Below are positions 59,803 to 64,000 of a stretch of DNA of 64,000 nt, piece after piece. The translations under genes and the position numbers were made by a program. The DNA lies in contig OX485803.1 of NCBI GenBank assembly GCA_950295325.1, positions 45,523,554 to 45,587,553 on the forward strand. Reading direction: 5' to 3'. The notes beneath the pieces are model-generated. The model was given only the letters and a program-made list of their open reading frames with translations. It searched no databases and was not told the origin of the DNA. Positions within the stretch are counted from its first letter, which is position 1. Each line of letters starts with the position of its first letter. Source of the stretch: Polytrichum commune. Its lineage: Eukaryota; Streptophyta; Polytrichopsida; Polytrichales; Polytrichaceae.

Positions 59803-62691
59803 CACTATAAGAAACCCGTGTTTTTTGTGATCTTTCGAAAAACACGGAAAAATGTAAAAAAAAACAGCAATGATGTTCACGTAAACATCACCTAAAATTT
59901 GATCAACCGAAACATGCAAAAACATGGCAAAAATTTCACTCAACATGCATAATGTTTATCTTGACGTGTGTCGTGAAACATGCGTTTGGGTGCTTAGAGG
60001 TTGTGCCATGTGGAAGCCACGTCGGGGCCACATCAGCGCCATCTTCGACGGGCAGTGCCACATGTCCACGATTTTCATCCGGCCCCTTGTTGATGTGGCA
60101 GATGACGGGGTCCCGCCAAAATCAGTTGTGGCCACGGCGGGAACCTACGTGGATGATGTGAGGGCGATGACGTGGCCTGCCATGTCAACAAACTTTTTGG
60201 CGTTTTGGGGTTTAAAAGTGTGTTCGTTTTGATGTCTCCAGTAACACAAGTGTGTTTCCACAGACACTCTCCGTGATTTGGTAATGTTTGCTAAGATGTC
60301 TCTGGTGACATCTTGTATGTTCGATTTGATGTAATCGCAAGCACAGTAAATGTCAATATTGAAAACATATACTATGGCGTTGTTTGTGTGCACATCGCGA
60401 CCAACATTTACTGTGACAGTTGTGTGTCTTCATGCTATCAAAATGTGCATTCTCAGAGACATTGAAGATGCTGGAACAAATTAATGTACGTTCTTGGTGA
60501 TGTTTTCAGGCGACATGGATTTGCATCTGCTTTGGCATGCTCTTCGTTTGAGACTGCGTTGGGTATGTAAAAAATGGCATCATCTTTGGCGATCGCATTT
60601 GTTTCAGGGCATGGACTGTACACCTGTTGTTTTCTCTGGCGTCGCTCTTGACATCCATATGGTTGTCATTCACGTTATGGAAGGTGTCCTTTGGAGCATC
60701 TATTAAGCTGAGTGAGCAATCCAAACAGTCCTAGTCGAACATCCGTAAGCATCTCGCGATGTCTCGTGAAACATTGTTCAGAGTATTTCTGACCTCCCGT
60801 TAGATGTCACACGGGACATCCATATATTCTCAACAACATGTAGACGTCACTATGTAAAACAACAGTTGATGTTGTCTGCGATGTGTCTCGGAATGTTTGA
60901 GGTGTTCATTTGGATTACAATGGTGTCCACAGGACGTTTGTTTGAATGCTTGCGTAATTGTTTACGACATATGAAATTACATTAAAGCAAAATGGTAACG
61001 TCTTTGGGTTTTTTGTCACCAAATCGAAAATCCACATAAAGTGTGCCCATACAGTTCAACTGGTAAGTTCAAATTGTGCGAGTTCAAGGTACTGCGAGCT
61101 GCACTATGACCACCGCCACTCCCCCTACACGTTGCGGCAAGTTAACTACGATGGAACTACGACGATTCGGCAATAGCAGTAGGCATGCGAGCTGATTTCT
61201 TCTTCGCCACCTCGGCTCTAGTGGAGCTCCCGACCTTCGCAACGCTCTTCCCGGGTTCACAAAATTGAACCGATTTTCTGGCAGTTGAGAGCTTCTGTTC
61301 ATCAGCCTTTTTAGGTTTGGACAGGCCGACCGCTTTTACTGCTTTCTGTGCCTTCTCGGGTTGTGCAGGTCGCCGTGGAGGAACACCAGCGTTGTTGGGA
61401 TTTGTTTCCACCGCATCTTGGACACCCATTTCAGCGTCTAGCTATGCAAAACGTAGCCAAAGGAACGTGCATGGACATAACTCACCAACCAATTGATCAC
61501 TTTACTAGACACAAGACTCGTTATGCGGAAAAATGCAACAAACATGAAAGCATTGTAAAAATTGGATAGGTGCTCTGGACGCTATAAGTTGCTGGAACAT
61601 TGCCTCCAGCCGCGACTGGGACGCATTGATCTTGGCCTCCAGCCGATCATTCGACGCATCGAGCTTCGCTTCCAGCTCCTCCATCCTCGTCGCCATATAT
61701 GCAATGTTCTTCTTAGTGTCTTGCTCTTCGCCGAACCGCTCCGCCTCCAGACGTTGGTATTCCTTCTCCACCTCCTCGCTGATCTCCGTCTCAAACGGCT
61801 CTCGTTGAAGGCGTATGCTCTGTCGCGGATAAGACGTTTGCAACAATGACACGGGACATTAGACCAAACATCGCCGATATGTGCCCACGCTGAATCGAAC
61901 ATCAACAGTAACGTCCATGTTGGATGTGGAAAGACACTAAGGAAGGGTTGCTCACCAGCCTTACAAGCGCAGCCTCTCGAAGTCCCTGCATTTGTGATGC
62001 CTTTGACGCCTTCCGTCGTGAGATCGATCGCATCTACGCCGACTTCTTCTTCGACACCTCGGAGGCGCGCCATTTCACAAGGTCGTTCCAACATTCAGTT
62101 GACACCTCCGGGGGTTTGGGCGCCTTGTTGTCGATCAAACGCCCCAGACGGAATCGGAGATTGATGAGGACCTTCGTTACAATTTTTTGGAACCACATCT
62201 CATCTATTTTTTTCCCATTGCCCTTCCCCTTGATCTCCCACTTTGTCATCGCAACAAACGTCAAGTCAAACATCCTGGAGGTTAGGTTAGACGTTGCCTT
62301 GGATGTCATTCTAGACAACATGGGTACGCCATGGCTTCAGAGGGGCCATACCTGCATATACCCGCTTGAAGAAGCGATCCTTTGTATGTTGGGGTTGCCC
62401 TTCCCAGCTGTAGCGGGGGTCAAGGTCCTTCGCCAGGAGCTTCACCTCCTGCTCCAACACCTTCTTCATCGTGCCATAAGGAATGCCCTTGGAATCCACC
62501 AACACGGGCTTCCTCATGTCCTCGGGCTGAGTGTGTGTCTTCATGCGGCGCTTCCGAGGCAGCGTGTTGTCCTCTTCCATGAACGAATCCGAGTATTGTT
62601 CGTCGTCATCGCCATCCGATTTGCCCGTGTGTGTGTCATAGCCGCGGCTGAGGCAACACAAATGAGTGCCAAAGAGTCAGGCATGAATTAA
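59803..62691 (-). mobile_element. Partial CACTA (En/Spm-type) DNA transposon
   Basis: CACTATAAGAAACCCGTG at 59,803 matches the terminal motif of plant CACTA elements (CACTAyAAGAAA). A subterminal hairpin follows at once (CCGTGTTTTT...AAAAACACGG, 59,817-59,849). From 59,990 to 60,900 short words related to GATGTC/GACATC recur in both orientations, as in CACTA subterminal regions. A degenerate transposase-associated gene lies inward on the minus strand, so 59,803 would be the 3' terminus. I did not find the opposite end (a TTTCTTATAGTG-like motif) before 64,000. It is lost, diverged or outside the window, so the right boundary given is only the end of the gene relic. Confidence 0.7.
61157..62661 (-). 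pseudogene. Degenerate CACTA transposase-associated (Ptta/En/Spm-like) gene
   Basis: Minus-strand pieces in order match this family as I recall it. An acidic N-terminal part at 62,661-62,311 contains DSKGIPYGTMKKVLEQEV and DLDPRYSWEGQ. A frame-shifted part at about 62,321-62,034 carries an arginine-rich helix (LINLRFRLGRLIDNKAPKPP) and WNDLVKWRASEVSKKKS, a hallmark of plant transposase-associated proteins. A coiled-coil C-terminal part in another frame (about 61,810-61,560) has MEELEAKLDASNDRLEAKI. A Lys/Ala/Pro-rich tail lies at 61,429-61,157. An in-frame stop follows KKKSA, and the frame changes at least twice, with no clean splice junctions found. I therefore call it broken. Unrecognised introns remain possible. 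Confidence 0.6.
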
Positions 62692-64000
62692 AATGGGACG
62701 TTTGCAAACTCAATTTTCGGAGGGCGAACAAATCGACCTACAAGACTAACGTCTCTTCAGCGACGATTGCAGCTTGTACAACTGCATTCAGAGACTCCAT
62801 ACAGGACATGGCGTTTATATGTTGAAAAGCAAAAAAACTGGAAGTCTGCGACAAAAAGAGTAATGTGGAGTAGTCCAATTGTCACAACATAATGGGGAAT
62901 TACTTGAAATTCAGCTAAAAAACCAATGGACCTATAACTTCAAACCAGGAGTCAAATCGTATATGAGCTGTGCATAACAATATTTAATCAGTGCATAACA
63001 TAACATGTCTGATTTCTGGCGCTAGTTGTGATCATCTCTAAACAATACTTCTTCATAGTGGTGCCTATTCTGATAGCTATTAACTAGGATATTGTCAAGG
63101 AAAACAAACAAGAGCCGCAGAGGGAGAACATGGCTGAGGAATTCGGACGTAATGCGGCACTTCTGTAGGACGATTGACCAGAAGAGCATGCAATTAGTGG
63201 CAATGTCCAACAGGAGGATACTGTATTTTTTTTTAGTCTTAATGTTGCGCCCACGAGAACAATTTAAGAGTTGAATTTGACAAGCAACAATGAGGCCAGC
63301 CAAAGAGTCTTTCACAAATTGTTCATGGATCACATTCCTGGTTAGCAATCAGTGAGTGGTTGCATTGTGATGGTCTGTAGTTTCATCCAAGTGAGTTTCT
63401 GGGTACCAGTAGAGTTGGGACCATTAACATCTATCCTGGGTGCATGTCAGAATTCGATCTTGACATGGCTTTCCCTTAATAAGTGTAATTTAACAGTCAC
63501 TTTCAGCCTTAGCATTCCAAGTGTTACTTTGGCACAATACACTGGACACTGTCAACTTACCTATACTTGAAATTGGAGGTTGAGACGTTGAGACCAAATT
63601 TTGTCCTCACTGTGCCACTTTACATATAACTCTATAGTCTTTCACCAATTGCTTCCAATGTGTTATACACGACATCAGATACCCCTGGGACAAAACTCTA
63701 CTGCAACACTTGATAATTTTGAAACTTATTGCAGGGAAAAGTTACAATTGAAGCATGGGTAGACTGTTTCATCCACAGAACAATCCTAAGTAGCAAGTAT
63801 TCAGGGAAGGTTCTTCGAAGTAAAAGTAAATTTTGTGGCCACTTGTAGGACTACACTTTGCACCAGGATTTCACTCATCCCTGGAAACAGAATTCAAGCT
63901 GAACACTATTTCCCAATGTTCAGGATTCAACCTGTAAGGTGAATGTAATCTGATAAGGCATAAGGCAATTTTAGGGTTTATACCTTCAGTTCAACAGTTC
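62692..64000. other. Intergenic, no gene recognised
   Basis: Only short open frames. I see no transposon terminus and no exon of a known family. The opposite CACTA end was looked for here and not found. Confidence 0.45.

Noticed and set aside
61924-62691. 255-codon plus-strand open frame
   Set aside because: It lies antisense to the transposase-associated relic. The protein features (basic helix, WNDLVKWRAS motif, coiled coil) are on the minus strand.
63040-63065. TTCTTCATAGTG as the opposite CACTA terminus
   Set aside because: It does not match the reverse complement of the 59,803 end beyond the last few bases, and no subterminal similarity adjoins it.
1-64000. CRISPR arrays, bacterial operons or a multi-gene defence system
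   Set aside because: The tandem repeats lack unique equal-length spacers and all supported genes are spliced plant genes, so none of these is present.

Overview
The window is nuclear DNA of a land plant. The evidence is intron-rich genes with GT..AG junctions, plant-type protein families (a vacuolar two-pore channel, a plant LETM1-like protein, a cytosolic-type FOLD), two plant-like tRNA-Arg genes, TTTAGGG telomere-type motifs and a CACTA transposon end. Moderate introns, divergent protein sequences and a non-canonical two-pore channel suggest a seed-free plant such as a bryophyte or fern. I cannot fix the lineage from sequence alone. Five protein genes could be rebuilt, and for the spliced ones every exon phase closes. 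Layout by region: 1-4.2 kb has no recognisable gene. 4.2-7.7 kb (-) is a five-exon FOLD gene for one-carbon folate metabolism. 9.4-10 kb is a diverged tandem repeat. 10.9-11.8 kb (+) holds decayed, unrecognised reading frames. 14.4-15.1 kb (+) is an intronless gene for mitochondrial ATP synthase OSCP. 17.7-26.0 kb (-) is a 17-exon LETM1-like gene of 953 aa, probably organellar. 26-44 kb is an 18-kb gene desert built from decayed repeats: a long hairpin, a ~240-bp tandem array, two ~60-bp minisatellites sharing a quasi-palindromic core, a further quasi-palindromic array and a dispersed repeat family. 44.1-49.6 kb (+) is a 12-exon two-pore channel gene of 738 aa. 50.4-50.8 kb (+) carries two tRNA-Arg(UCG) genes. 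53.2-53.6 kb (-) is a TMEM230/DUF872 membrane protein gene whose upstream region is a tandem triplication. 54.6-58 kb holds a 310-bp tandem array with an inverted copy, then a TIR element of about 1.5 kb. 58.3-59.5 kb is C-rich and G-poor on the + strand. 59.8-62.7 kb is part of a CACTA transposon with a degenerate transposase-associated gene. The genes form no operon or pathway cluster; they are independent housekeeping and membrane genes between repeat-rich tracts. The most interesting item is the two-pore channel. Its overall architecture is intact, but it differs from Arabidopsis TPC1 at most functional positions: a Val-Asn-Lys filter II, a voltage-sensor position with Ser instead of Arg, degenerate EF-hands and no luminal Ca2+-site acids. 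This suggests a second TPC type with different gating and selectivity.
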